Positions 20,516 to 30,400 of a DNA stretch of 64,000 bases are shown here, in pieces (the first letter of the stretch is position 1; each line of letters starts with the position of its first letter). Location: contig QEVJ01000022.1 in NCBI GenBank assembly GCA_003576845.1, positions 1-64,000 on the forward strand, written 5' to 3'. The notes beneath the pieces are model-generated. The model saw nothing but the letters and a program-made list of their open reading frames with translations. It did no database searches and was not told the DNA's origin. Source of the DNA: Planctomycetota bacterium (lineage in GTDB: Bacteria; Planctomycetota; Planctomycetia; Pirellulales; PLA5). Made by a program: the position numbers and the translations under genes.

Positions 20516-21760
20516 ATGCCTTCGCGTATCCGCATCGACGTAGTGACGGTAACTTGCCTGGCCGCGGGGCTGAGTTTCGCCTTGGCCGGGTGTCAGCCCA
20601 TGACGCCCAAGACAAGTGCGACCGCGGCGCTCGGTACGGCAACCCATCCCGCCGCCAAGTTCACCGCCGCAAAGCCCGGCGCCGGAACCCACAGTCCCTA
20701 TGCGAACTCGGGCATGCCGACGATCGCGGGCAACGGCGTGGTTCGCGCATCGTTCCAGTCTCCTGGAGAAGGCCCGATGCCGGAGAAAGTCACGACCGCG
20801 ACGGTCGCGCCGACGCCGATGGCGTCGGTTCCGCGCGAACTGACGAAAGTGATTCTGCCCGATTATCGCATCGAGCCGCCGGACATCATTCAGATCGACG
20901 CGATTCACATCGCTCCCAAGGCGCCGTATCGGTTGCGGGCGTTCGACACGCTCGTCGTGACGGTGCCTGCGGCCCTTCCCGATGCGCCGATTTCCGCGGC
21001 ATACACCATCGAGCCGGGCGGGATGATCGATTTCGGCGCGCCGTACGGCCGCGTGCGGGTGCTCAATATGACCGTCGAAGAAGCGGATGCGGCGATTGAG
21101 AAGCATCTCGCCGAGCAGCTCAACGATCCTAAGGCGTCGGTCAGCCTCGGCGATATCGCCGCCAAACAACAAATCTCCGGTCAACACCTCGTCGGCATGG
21201 ACGGCAAAGTAACGCTCGGCAGCTACGGCAAAGTGCAGGTCGTCGGCATGACGGTCGCGGAGGCCAAACTGGCGATCGAACGGCACTTGTCGCAGACGCT
21301 GGAACAACCGGAAGTTTCGGTCGACGTGTTCGCCTTCAACAGCAAAGTGTTTTACATCATCACGCAGGGCGCGGGCCAAGGCGACGGCGTGGCTCGGTTC
21401 CCGGTGACGGGCAACGACACCGTGCTCGACGCGATCTCGCTGATCAACGGACTCGCGCCCACGTCGTCGACGCGGATTTGGGTCGCACGGCCCGGGCGCG
21501 ATTTCTCCGGCTGCCATCAGATTCTGCCGGTCGACTGGTACATGATCACGCAATGCGGCGATACGCAAACGAATTATCAACTGTTGCCGGGCGACCGCGT
21601 GTACGTCGCCGAAGACCGGCTGATGTCGATCGACACGTGGCTCGGCAAGGCGCTGGCGCCTTGGGAACGGATCTTCGGCTTCGTGTCGCTGGGAACGAGC
21701 ACGGTTTCGAGCGTGACGTTCTTCAAGGAACAAGGACAACGCGGCTTTGGCGGATTCTAG
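20516..21760 (+). CDS. Polysaccharide biosynthesis/export lipoprotein (Wza-like)
   Basis: Outer-membrane polysaccharide export protein, 414 aa. A lipobox (FALAGC) predicts a lipoprotein. The poly-export domain is visible (DYRIEPPDIIQID onward, TIEPGGMIDFGAPYGRVRVLNMTVEEADAAIEKHL), followed by a second soluble-ligand-binding beta-grasp-like unit (VDVFAFNSKVFYIITQGAG onward). An in-frame ATG nine bases upstream is possible, but GGATGG is better spaced to the chosen one. It is followed by a second lipoprotein and a NusG paralogue, a context common for exopolysaccharide loci, though no glycosyltransferase is in view. Confidence 0.92.
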   Translation: MPSRIRIDVVTVTCLAAGLSFALAGCQPMTPKTSATAALGTATHPAAKFTAAKPGAGTHSPYANSGMPTIAGNGVVRASFQSPGEGPMPEKVTTATVAPTPMASVPRELTKVILPDYRIEPPDIIQIDAIHIAPKAPYRLRAFDTLVVTVPAALPDAPISAAYTIEPGGMIDFGAPYGRVRVLNMTVEEADAAIEKHLAEQLNDPKASVSLGDIAAKQQISGQHLVGMDGKVTLGSYGKVQVVGMTVAEAKLAIERHLSQTLEQPEVSVDVFAFNSKVFYIITQGAGQGDGVARFPVTGNDTVLDAISLINGLAPTSSTRIWVARPGRDFSGCHQILPVDWYMITQCGDTQTNYQLLPGDRVYVAEDRLMSIDTWLGKALAPWERIFGFVSLGTSTVSSVTFFKEQGQRGFGGF

Positions 21761-21898
21761 AAGAGCAATGCCGCGTTCGTCCCTTCGGCTACAAAACACC
21801 CAACGGGACCTCATTCGCAGTTTCTTGCATGCCGCCCCGGGGCATAAGTTCGATCGCAACGCCAAATGCACAGGCACGCACGACATAAGGGCCGTACC

Positions 21899-22600
21899 AT
21901 GAAGATCATGCCATGCCTTCGTCCCCAACTTAGCGCGGCCGTGCTGGCCGTGTTGTGCGTCGGCGCGACGAGCGGTTGCCGAGTGTTGACCGTTCCGTGG
22001 GAACACCCGACGGCGTTCAAGAAGACGCCGGTTTGCGATTCGGAGGGCCCGTGCGGCGACGGTTGCTACGTTCCTCCACCGCCGACGATCAACTCCGATT
22101 GCTATGGCTTCCGGTTTACGTGTTGGCATCCTTGGCCCGAGCATTGCCAGCCGCAATGCAATGGCGAAGGCGATTGCTTGCCGCTAGAACAAACGCCCGT
22201 CGCGCCCCCGCCGACGATGATGCCGGAGACGCCGATGCCTGCGGAGCCGCCAACCGCTCCGATGCCGGGCGGCGCGGAAGGACAGACGACGATGCGGCGA
22301 AATGAAGCGCCGTACCGGGCGGCGCAACCCTTGCCGCCGCTGCGCGATCTGTCGCGGCCGGCGTATTCGGCGCCGACGACGGTTCACGCCAATCCCGCAC
22401 CGCCGAATTACGGCTACATGAGCGCCGTGGCCGAATCGAGCGGGGCGAAGCGCGACGATTCCGTGCGGCCGGCAAGCAGCGTTACGCGGCTGCGGCGCCC
22501 GGAGACGATGAACGATACGCCGAGCGATGGTGGGCACGATCGCGCGACTCAAACGCAACGCGATCCGACGCGCGACGGGCTCGAGCGGTTCCGGTGGTAG
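21899..22600 (+). CDS. Proline-rich lipoprotein
   Basis: Lipoprotein of 233 aa and unknown function. The signal sequence ends in the lipobox VGATSGC. The first half of the mature protein is cysteine-rich (CDSEGPCGDGCYVPPPP, CQPQCNGEGDC); the second half is low-complexity Pro/Ala/Thr. It lies 138 bases downstream of the polysaccharide-export gene and could be an accessory envelope protein. The ATG chosen is the one starting the signal peptide. Confidence 0.75.
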   Translation: MKIMPCLRPQLSAAVLAVLCVGATSGCRVLTVPWEHPTAFKKTPVCDSEGPCGDGCYVPPPPTINSDCYGFRFTCWHPWPEHCQPQCNGEGDCLPLEQTPVAPPPTMMPETPMPAEPPTAPMPGGAEGQTTMRRNEAPYRAAQPLPPLRDLSRPAYSAPTTVHANPAPPNYGYMSAVAESSGAKRDDSVRPASSVTRLRRPETMNDTPSDGGHDRATQTQRDPTRDGLERFRW

Positions 22601-23342
22601 GCGGCTTAATCCGTCGACACCGACCGCCGGCGCGGCAACGGCGGCTGTGAACTGTATGCATTGCACAAGCTGCGTTTGTCGTGAACTGCCGAGTGTGCGT
22701 TGATGGGGGCGAAAACCCCAATAATGCCAAGTCCGCTTCTAAAATCGGCACGCCGCAGCGTGACGGCAGCGCGGGGCCGTGTCAAATCTTCGTCAGGGAA
22801 TTCCGCGAATTCCGTGATTCCGCCCGCTTGCCGATTTTTCTGAGTCCATCCGGGGGCGGAGCGAGTTATAAGTTGCGTGGTGGGAGCGTTTCTTTCTGCG
22901 CGCGAGTTACCCGGCGGTTGCGGCGTCCACGACGATCGGCAGCCGCGAGAAATGACGGGTAACGCAACGCTAGGCGTCGCGCTGAATGGTTCCACGATTT
23001 CCTGGTCGTTTTGTTGTCCGAAACGTCCGTGAAAAGCAATCTACTGTGGTGAACGCGCACGTTGCATTTATGGTCTTTTATGTGTTTTTTCGATACCGCG
23101 CAGGAGGTTTTCGTGACGATTGCACCAATGGCGTCACCTTCCTTTTTGGTGGCTGCCGCGGTGGCTTTTCTGCGTAACCCTGGAGAGTAACCCATCATTT
23201 AATGAGCAACCGCGGCCGACCTACTTGGGCGAGAAGGTCGCTGCGCGTGGCGGGCTTGCTTGAAGCGTTTCCAGCAATTGGACGGCAACGCAATGTCAGC
23301 GACAGGGATGCACCATGACGATACTTTCAAGAGATCCTACCC
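22601..23342. other. 742-base intergenic region upstream of the NusG paralogue
   Basis: No conventional gene is visible. The region is less GC-rich than its flanks around 22980-23110. It contains one short reading frame with a strong Shine-Dalgarno (23113-23190). It may hold the promoter and a long leader of the NusG-like gene. Confidence 0.5.
23113..23190 (+). CDS. Possible 25-aa leader peptide
   Basis: A GTG codon lies 5 bases after a perfect AGGAGG (23102-23107) and opens 25 codons ending in TAA. The peptide is hydrophobic in the middle (SPSFLVAAAVAFLRN). It lies 152 bases upstream of a transcription-antitermination gene, so a leader or a small membrane peptide is possible. Its length allows chance occurrence. 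Confidence 0.3.
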   Translation: MTIAPMASPSFLVAAAVAFLRNPGE

Positions 23343-23954
23343 ATGCCATTTCTCGCTCTGGAACCGTCCGTTTTTCCGGCGAATTTGCTTACAGAGGTCG
23401 GCCGCACGGTTAACGGCCGTACCTGGTGGGTGATGTACACCAAATCGCGCCAGGAAAAAGCCCTGGTGCGAACGCTGGGCGCACAACAGGTTCCGCACTA
23501 CTTGCCGCTCGTGGCCCGCGAACAGCTCGTGCGCGGACGGCCGGTGACGTCGTATGTCCCGGTCTTCCCGAGCTACGTCTTCGTCTACGGCAGTGTCGCG
23601 GAACGCGAACAGTGCCTGAAGACGAACCGCGTGTGCCAGGTTTTGCCGGTCGCCAATGGTCCCGAGTTGTGCGAAGACCTCGCGAGCGTGCAGACGATGA
23701 TCGAGGCGGGCTGTCCGCTCACCGTCGAGTCGCGGCTCGAACCGGGCCATTGGGTGCGCGTGCGTAGCGGGCCGCTCGAAGGCTTGGAAGGCACGATTCT
23801 CAAGCGCAAGCGGCAGACGCGGCTCGTCGTCGCCGTGCGAATGCTGCAACAGGGCGTATCCGTCGAGATCAGCGACTATCTGGTCGAGCCGATCGCCGCG
23901 CCGGTGTGGCTGAATATGCCGGCGGATCCCAGCTTCAGCCCGCTCCATGCGTAA
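23343..23954 (+). CDS. Specialised NusG-family transcription factor (RfaH/UpxY/LoaP type)
   Basis: NusG paralogue of 203 aa. The NGN domain starts at WWVMYTKSRQEKALVRTL (about residues 28-125) with the family motif VFPSYVFVY. A KOW motif follows (GHWVRVRSGPLEGLEGTI). Housekeeping NusG normally sits with secE and ribosomal genes; this one is isolated and follows export lipoproteins, which fits an operon-specific antiterminator for surface polysaccharide genes. Its targets are not shown by the sequence. Confidence 0.9.
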   Translation: MPFLALEPSVFPANLLTEVGRTVNGRTWWVMYTKSRQEKALVRTLGAQQVPHYLPLVAREQLVRGRPVTSYVPVFPSYVFVYGSVAEREQCLKTNRVCQVLPVANGPELCEDLASVQTMIEAGCPLTVESRLEPGHWVRVRSGPLEGLEGTILKRKRQTRLVVAVRMLQQGVSVEISDYLVEPIAAPVWLNMPADPSFSPLHA

Positions 23955-23965
23955 GAAATCGTCGG

Positions 23966-24079
23966 GTGGGTCGAACGAAGTGAGGCACAGCGGCTGCGGC
24001 GTTTTGGTCGTACCTCGTTGGTCCGGTTGCCGTCAAATTGCGCGGCGGTCCCCGGTGGGCCTCACTTCGTTCGACCCAC
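23966..24079. repeat. GTGGGTCG dispersed repeat, inverted pair
   Basis: Copy 23966-23988 (GTGGGTCGAACGAAGTGAGG) and its inverse 24055-24079 (CCTCACTTCGTTCGACCCAC) face each other between the NusG-like gene and the opposing kinase-like gene. Each is also a short imperfect palindrome. Confidence 0.9.
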
Positions 24080-24110
24080 GTTACGACAACTGACTCACGG
24101 CAATCACGGC

Positions 24111-25745
24111 TCAGCGCTTGATCGCTGCGCTAAGCACGCGACAAGCCGCGTCCAGTTGCAGGTCCAGCGCGTCGGTCGTCTCGATCGCATGCGAGTTCAC
24201 GCCGGGCGGATTCGGCTCTTCGCCTTCGATCTGCTGCCGCAGCGTTTCGATGCTCGCGTCCGATTCGGAGTGGTCCACGGCGGCGCGTTGGGCGATCCGC
24301 CGCTCGGCGATCTCCAGCGGACACCGACAATCGAGCACGGCCAGAGTGGCGCCGTGGCGCGATGCCAATTCCACGACGGCGGCGCGCGAGGTGGTCGTGA
24401 GGAACGTGCCGTCGACGACCACCGACTGGCGCTGGCGCAATCGCTCGCACGCCTGCGCGAGCATCGCGTCGTATACCATGCGACGAGCGGCCGTCGTGTA
24501 GCAGCCTTGGCCGTAGGCGGCCTGCGTCACGGCGGGAAAAAGCTGCTTGCGGACAACGTCGGTTTGCAGATGGGCAATGCCAAGCTTTTCGGCGAGCGCC
24601 GCCGCGAGCGTCGACTTGCCGGTTCCGCTAAGCCCGCGGACAACGATGCATATCGGCCGCGCGAGCGGCTTCGAAACGGCGTCGGCCAGGTCGAGATACG
24701 CTTTGGCGACGGCAAGTTCCGCGCTCCGCTCTCCCTCGGGAAGTTGCGCGGCGCGGAGCGCGGCGACCTTGGCGCGGACGCACGCGCGATAGGCTTGGTA
24801 GAACGCCCAAAGTCCGGCGGGCGGTTGGTCCGTCGTGCCTTCTTGATAGGCCGCAATGAGCGCGTCGGCGAGTGCGGCGGCGCCGATCCGGCGAAGCTCC
24901 ATCGCTAGAAATGCGATCTCGTCGGCAATATCGAGCGTCCGCAGGTCGCGGCTGAACGCGAGGCAATCGATGACGTCGGGCTCGGGGACGAAATAGACGT
25001 GTTCCGGCCGCAGATCGCCGTGACCTTGAACGATTCGCCCGGCGGCGACGCGATCTTCGAACCAGGTCCGTCGCAAGGCAAGCGTCGTGAGCTGTGCGGC
25101 GTGAACCCGCTCGACGAGACAATGCGGCAAACCGTGTTCGCCGCGCGACAACTCGGCCAAATTGTCGCGCACGTGGCGCTCGACGGCGGCAAGATACTCG
25201 TCCACCGTCAAGGCGCTGCGCGGCGCCGTCGCATAATATCGGACAAGCGTCGCCGCGAGCGATCGCACGTGACATACCGCCGCTTCTCCACGGGCGACGA
25301 GCGATTCCAAAGTCCGGTCGGCCGGCAAGCGCCGCATCTTGACGGCCCAGTCGACGATCGTGCCTTGCTCGCTGGCGGCGACGCGCTCGCCGATGCACAC
25401 GCCGCCGCTCGTTAGCCGCCACACCGGTTGTGCCGCAACATAAACGTCGCCGGCTAGTGGACGATTGAGCTCGACTTCCGCGCGGCACTCGTCGCGGCGG
25501 CGGTCGACCGTGCTGAAGTCGACGAACGCGAACTTCACTGGCTTGAGGAGCTTGTAAACGACGTCGCGACAGAGGAAAACGTGCGAGAGGTGCGTTTCGA
25601 CGTGTTCGACGTGTTCTACGTCCGACGGGTTACCGGAGGGTCGGGTGGATGTCGCACGGCCAAGAAACGCCGAGACTTCCTCGGGAGTCGCCGGACGGCC
25701 GCCATTCCCGGCATCGGCGGAAGGATTGCGATCGACGAGTGCCAT
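24111..25745 (-). CDS. Aminoglycoside phosphotransferase-like / P-loop kinase fusion
   Basis: Two-domain protein of 544 aa. Residues about 1-330 resemble APH-type kinases, with HGDLRPEHVYF as the catalytic loop and DIADEIAFLAMEL following. Residues about 350-544 form a P-loop kinase (GLSGTGKSTLA; VVVDGTFLTTTSRAAVVELA) of the gluconate/zeta-toxin-like AAA_33 type. Fusions of this design are widespread and poorly characterised; the substrate is unknown. The start MALVDRN was chosen over one 111 bases upstream because the added residues are Arg/Pro-rich and unlike the family. Confidence 0.88.
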   Translation of the reverse strand: MALVDRNPSADAGNGGRPATPEEVSAFLGRATSTRPSGNPSDVEHVEHVETHLSHVFLCRDVVYKLLKPVKFAFVDFSTVDRRRDECRAEVELNRPLAGDVYVAAQPVWRLTSGGVCIGERVAASEQGTIVDWAVKMRRLPADRTLESLVARGEAAVCHVRSLAATLVRYYATAPRSALTVDEYLAAVERHVRDNLAELSRGEHGLPHCLVERVHAAQLTTLALRRTWFEDRVAAGRIVQGHGDLRPEHVYFVPEPDVIDCLAFSRDLRTLDIADEIAFLAMELRRIGAAALADALIAAYQEGTTDQPPAGLWAFYQAYRACVRAKVAALRAAQLPEGERSAELAVAKAYLDLADAVSKPLARPICIVVRGLSGTGKSTLAAALAEKLGIAHLQTDVVRKQLFPAVTQAAYGQGCYTTAARRMVYDAMLAQACERLRQRQSVVVDGTFLTTTSRAAVVELASRHGATLAVLDCRCPLEIAERRIAQRAAVDHSESDASIETLRQQIEGEEPNPPGVNSHAIETTDALDLQLDAACRVLSAAIKR

Positions 25746-25955
25746 CGTGTCGGCCCACCCTTGCCTCACGAGGAACGGTCGGGGTCGAACAGGGAACGCC
25801 GCGCATGGATGCCGATGTCTCGGCAATCGCAGCGGGCGAATCCGCACAGCAACCATGCGCCCAAGCGCTCGAAATGAAGACCGCGCGCTTTTGGTTACGC
25901 GGAAACCTTCGATTTGCCACGACCCGCCAACGCATCAAATTGCTTGGATGGCAGT

Positions 25956-27374
25956 TCAGCGGATCGGCGTGCCGGCAGCGCCCGCCTCCGCGAGTTCCTG
26001 CGGTGGGCCGTCGAAGATCGTCCACACCGGGATGTTGGCCCGTAGCTTCAGAAGATACTCCTTGATCGCGCGATCCGTTTTCTGTTTTTTGATCGTCTCG
26101 CGGATGTCGACCTGGGCTTCGACGAACGGCCGCTTGGAGTCTTCCTTGCGCTCCACGACGCGGACGATGTGAAAGCCCGTGGGGCCTTCGATGATCTTGC
26201 TCATCTGGCCGACGGGCAGCGTAAACAGGGCCTGATCCATTTCTGCCGAAGCATGGCTGCCGCGGGTGGTCCAGTCGCGAGCGCCGCCGTTCGACGCCGT
26301 CGCGCCTTGCGATTGTTCCTTGGCGACCTGGGCAAACGAAGCCTCTCGCGCCCACACGCGATTCCCCATGTCCGCCAGCGCCCGCCAGGCGTCGGCCTTC
26401 GTCGGGAACTCCTCGAAACGGACCATTAATTCTTCCCAGCGAGCCTGGGCCTTGATGGCGAATTCGTCCGCGTGGTCGCGGTAGTACGCCAGCATGTCGT
26501 CGTGCGTGACTTCGGGTTCGAAGTTTACCTCGCGGCGAATCCACTCCTGCATAATGCTCCGCTCGAAGTACATCTTCCGCTGGCGGGCGAGCGACGAGCC
26601 GCTTTGCTTGAGCATCTCGTCGAGTTCGTGCGTGGTCGAGACCTTCGCCTGCTCGAACAGATTTTTGAGCTGCGACTTGTCGAATTGCTCGTTCATCGAC
26701 TTCTCGATCTTCGGGATCGCCTCGGGCGGCAATTCACGGCGAGCGACCGTTACGACGAGCTTCTGGTCGATCAAGTTGTTGATCGCCAGGCGAATGAGCT
26801 TTTCGCGCTCGCGGTCGACTTCGTGCGGCTTGATGATCCCGTCGCGAAGCCGCGACGCAAGCTGCTGATTCACCGGACCGAGAACGTCGGCGACGAGAAT
26901 GACCTCGGGTCCGACGCGGGCAATCGGTTGAGCCGCCAAGAGCGGATCGGGATTCTCGCCGAACGGATTGTCGGATCGCGGGCGGTTTGCCGGGCCATTC
27001 GACGCGGCGGGTTGATTTGGCGCGCCGTTATTCGCGGTCCGATATGACGGCGCGTCATCGCGGCGCTCGTAGGGCACATCGCGCTGGGCAACTCGCGGAG
27101 CTTGGGCGACGTTGGGAGCGTACTGCGATCGTGACGGCTGTGGCTGGCGAGGATCGATCGCGCGTTCGGTTCGCAGCGGCTGCGTCGGCGTGCCGCCAAC
27201 GCTCTCCGGCGGCGGAGCAAGTCCCGGACGCGACTGGAACGGATCGACCGGCTCGGCGCGATCGCCGAACGCGGGGAGAGAAAACTGCGCGGCGGCAGGC
27301 GAGCCGATCGCGCCCGCCACGAATAGCGCCAGCGCACCGAGGACGGCCCGGCGAATACTCAGCGATTTGGCCAC
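25956..27374 (-). CDS. SurA-like peptidylprolyl isomerase
   Basis: Periplasmic chaperone/prolyl isomerase, 472 aa. A signal peptide (LGALALFVAGAIGSPAAA) precedes a 100-residue low-complexity linker. A SurA-type N-terminal chaperone domain follows (RVGPEVILVADVLGPVNQQL through MQEWIRREVNFEPEVTHDDM), then a parvulin domain (ARWEELMVRFEEFPTKADA through GPTGFHIVRVVERKEDSKRP). It probably assists outer-membrane protein folding. The start matches the signal peptide. The gene lies 113 bases downstream of mfd on the same strand. Confidence 0.92.
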   Translation of the reverse strand: MAKSLSIRRAVLGALALFVAGAIGSPAAAQFSLPAFGDRAEPVDPFQSRPGLAPPPESVGGTPTQPLRTERAIDPRQPQPSRSQYAPNVAQAPRVAQRDVPYERRDDAPSYRTANNGAPNQPAASNGPANRPRSDNPFGENPDPLLAAQPIARVGPEVILVADVLGPVNQQLASRLRDGIIKPHEVDREREKLIRLAINNLIDQKLVVTVARRELPPEAIPKIEKSMNEQFDKSQLKNLFEQAKVSTTHELDEMLKQSGSSLARQRKMYFERSIMQEWIRREVNFEPEVTHDDMLAYYRDHADEFAIKAQARWEELMVRFEEFPTKADAWRALADMGNRVWAREASFAQVAKEQSQGATASNGGARDWTTRGSHASAEMDQALFTLPVGQMSKIIEGPTGFHIVRVVERKEDSKRPFVEAQVDIRETIKKQKTDRAIKEYLLKLRANIPVWTIFDGPPQELAEAGAAGTPIR

Positions 27375-27487
27375 GCACGGTTTCCGGTTCGAGGTCGCGA
27401 GCCACGTGATCGTAAGTTCGGCGGCAACAGCGCAGCGTCCACGCAGGCCTCGAACAGGACGAAGTGGGGCGGGATTATAGGAACCGC

Positions 27488-30400
27488 TTACGTCAACTGC
27501 AACAGCGCTTTCGCGGCCGAAAGAACCTGCTCGCTCGACTGGATTCCGTCGGCCAGCGGCAAGTACGCGGACCGTTCGTCGACGACCCGGAGGCGGCCGC
27601 GGCTCTTCTTGGCCAGTTCATCGATCTTCGCCCGCCAGCGATACGTGAGCACGAGATACCGATCTTCCACGTGGACCTGCTCGATCCGCCAGCGCGCCGC
27701 CGCCAATCGTAAGTCGACCAGCGAAAGCAACCGCTCGACCGGATCGGGAATTGGCCCGAAACGGTCGAGCAATTCGGCCCGAAAGTCGGCCAGTTCCTCC
27801 CCGGCGGCGATCCGCCCGAGACGCCGATAGAGATCGATCTTGAGCCGCATATCGCCGACGTACTCGCGCGGAAAAAACGCCTCGACCGGCAGATCGACGT
27901 TGACCTCCGGCGATTCGCGCAGCGGCATCTGCTTGAGCCGGCGGACGGCCTGGTCCAGCAACTGACAATACAACTCGTAGCCGACGGCGGCGATGTGGCC
28001 GCTTTGCTGTGTACCGAGCAAGTTGCCCGCCCCGCGGATTTCGAGATCGCGCATCGCGATGGCGAACCCGGAGCCGAGCCGGCTGAACTCTTCGATCGCC
28101 CGCAAACGCCGTGCGGCGACCGGCGATAGGTGCTTCCGCGGATCGACGAGCAGGTAGCAATACGCGCGATGCTTGTAGCGTCCGACCCGGCCGCGAAGCT
28201 GGTGCAAATCGGCCAGGCCGTAGCGGTCGGCGTCGTCGATGAAGATCGTGTTGGCGTTGGGAATGTCGAGGCCGCTTTCGATGATCGTCGTCGCCAGCAG
28301 AATGTCGTACTTCTTCTCGACGAAGTCGAGCATCACCCGTTCGAGCTTGCCCTCGGGCATCTGGCCGTGGCCGATGACGATTTTCGCCTCGGGCACGATC
28401 TCGCGCAAGCGCTGGGCCACGGACTCGATGTCGGCGATGCGGTTGTGGACGAAATACACCTGCCCCTCGCGGCTCAGTTCGCGGAGGACGGCGTGGCGCA
28501 CGATCGTTTCGTCGAAGCGCGTCACCCGCGTTTCCACCGCGATGCGATCGTCCGGGGGCGTTTCGAGGTTTGAAATGTCGCGGACGCCGAGCAACGACAT
28601 GTGCAGCGTCCGCGGAATGGGCGTGGCCGTCATCGTGAGCACGTCGACCGTTTGCCGCAGCGTCTTGAGCTTCTCTTTTACTTCGACGCCGAACCGCTGC
28701 TCTTCGTCGATGACGACCAGACCGAGGTTGAAGAACGACACGTCGACCGACGCGAGGCGATGCGTGCCGACGACGATGTCGATTCCGCCGGCAGCCAAAC
28801 CCGCGACGGCGTCCCGCTGCTCCTTGTCGGTGCAGAAACGGCTCAAGCGGGCAATCGTGAAGGGAAAGGCCGCCATCCGCGCACTGAGAGTCCGATAGTG
28901 TTGTTCGACGAGCACGGTGGTCGGCGCAAGAATCGCGGCTTGATAGCCGTTCTCGACCGCCTTGAACACGGCGCGCATCGCCACTTCGGTCTTGCCGAAT
29001 CCAACGTCGCCGCAGAGTAGGCGGTCCATTGATCGGGCGCGCTGCATGTCGGCCTTGATCGCGTCGATGGCCACGAGCTGGTCCGGCGTTTCGCGATAGG
29101 GAAACGCGGCGTCGAATTCGCGCTGCCACGAAGTATCCGGCGCGAAGGCAATGCCCGGCCGAGCGGCGCGGGCGGCTTGTAGGTCGAGCATGTCGACCGC
29201 CAGGTCGACGACGGCTTGTTCCGCCGCCTTTTTCTGCTTGAGCCACGTCGCGCCACCGATCTTGGCGAGCCGGGGCCGCGTTTTCGTGCCGCCGATGTAC
29301 TTCTGAACGAGGTTGATCTTCGACGCGGGGACGAATATCCGCGTTCCTTCGTCGAATTCGACCTCCAAATGCTCTTCCGCGTGGCCGTCGGCCTTTTCGA
29401 GCATCTTGAGGCCGCGATACCGCCCGATGCCGTGTGCCAGGTGGACGATCAGGTCGCCTTCGTTGAGGTCGAGGAAGCTGTCGATCGCGCGGCCGAGCCG
29501 GCGGCGCGAAGGGCGATCGATTTCCGCCCGTTGGAAGAGTTCTCCCCCGCTGAGCAGCACGAGCCGCTCGCGCACGAGCCGAAAACCCGCGTGCAGATGG
29601 CCCACGACCATCCGAATCGCGCCTTCGCCGGCCAGGCGCGTGTCGGCGAAGACTTCGGCCAGTCGCTCGGCTTCGGCGTCGGTGCGGCAGACGACCGCGA
29701 CCTTCTGGCCGCGGCCGACGATGTCGAGTTCGGTTCTGACGCGGTTGATGTCCCCGCTCAAACGCTCGACCGATTCGACCGGCAGCCGGAAATAGGCCTC
29801 GGCGACGTGACTGGTCACGCCGCCCGTGCCCACTGATACGGACTCCATCGACGCGCAGCCGAACTTGAACAACTCCGCCATCACGGCGGTGGCCGAATGG
29901 TAGGCCTGCGGATCCTCGACCCGTTCCAGAAAGTGTCGGGCTTGCTCGTCGATCTCGCCCGGCTCGACGAGCAGCGTCCACGTGTCGGCGGGCAGGTAGA
30001 TCGAGAGATGTTCGCGGTCGGGCGCGGAGCCGCTGAGCATTGTCACATCGACGGCGTCGAGCGCAGCGAGGCTCCGCTGGCCCGCTACGTCGAACCGGCG
30101 GATCGACTCGATCGTGTCGCCGAATAGCTCGATCCGCACCGGCTCGTACCAATCGGGCGCGAAGATGTCGAGGATGCCGCCGCGGGACGCGAACTCGCCG
30201 GGAAGCTCGACGGCGCTCGTCGCGTGAAACCCGCGCTCGACGAGCCAAGCGAGCAGATCGTTCACGTCGAGCTCATCGCCGACCCGCAACCGCCGCGTAT
30301 CGCGGGCCAACCGCGAAGGCAACGGCGCCGGCTGAAGCAGGCTCTGAATGCTAGTGACGATGATCTTCGGCGCAAGACTAGCGACCGGCTCAACGACGTC

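Noticed and set aside
27618-30248. An 876-codon arginine-rich frame on the minus strand
   Set aside because: It is a shifted frame of mfd; its composition (Arg/Ala/Pro-rich) is typical of out-of-frame reading in GC-rich DNA.
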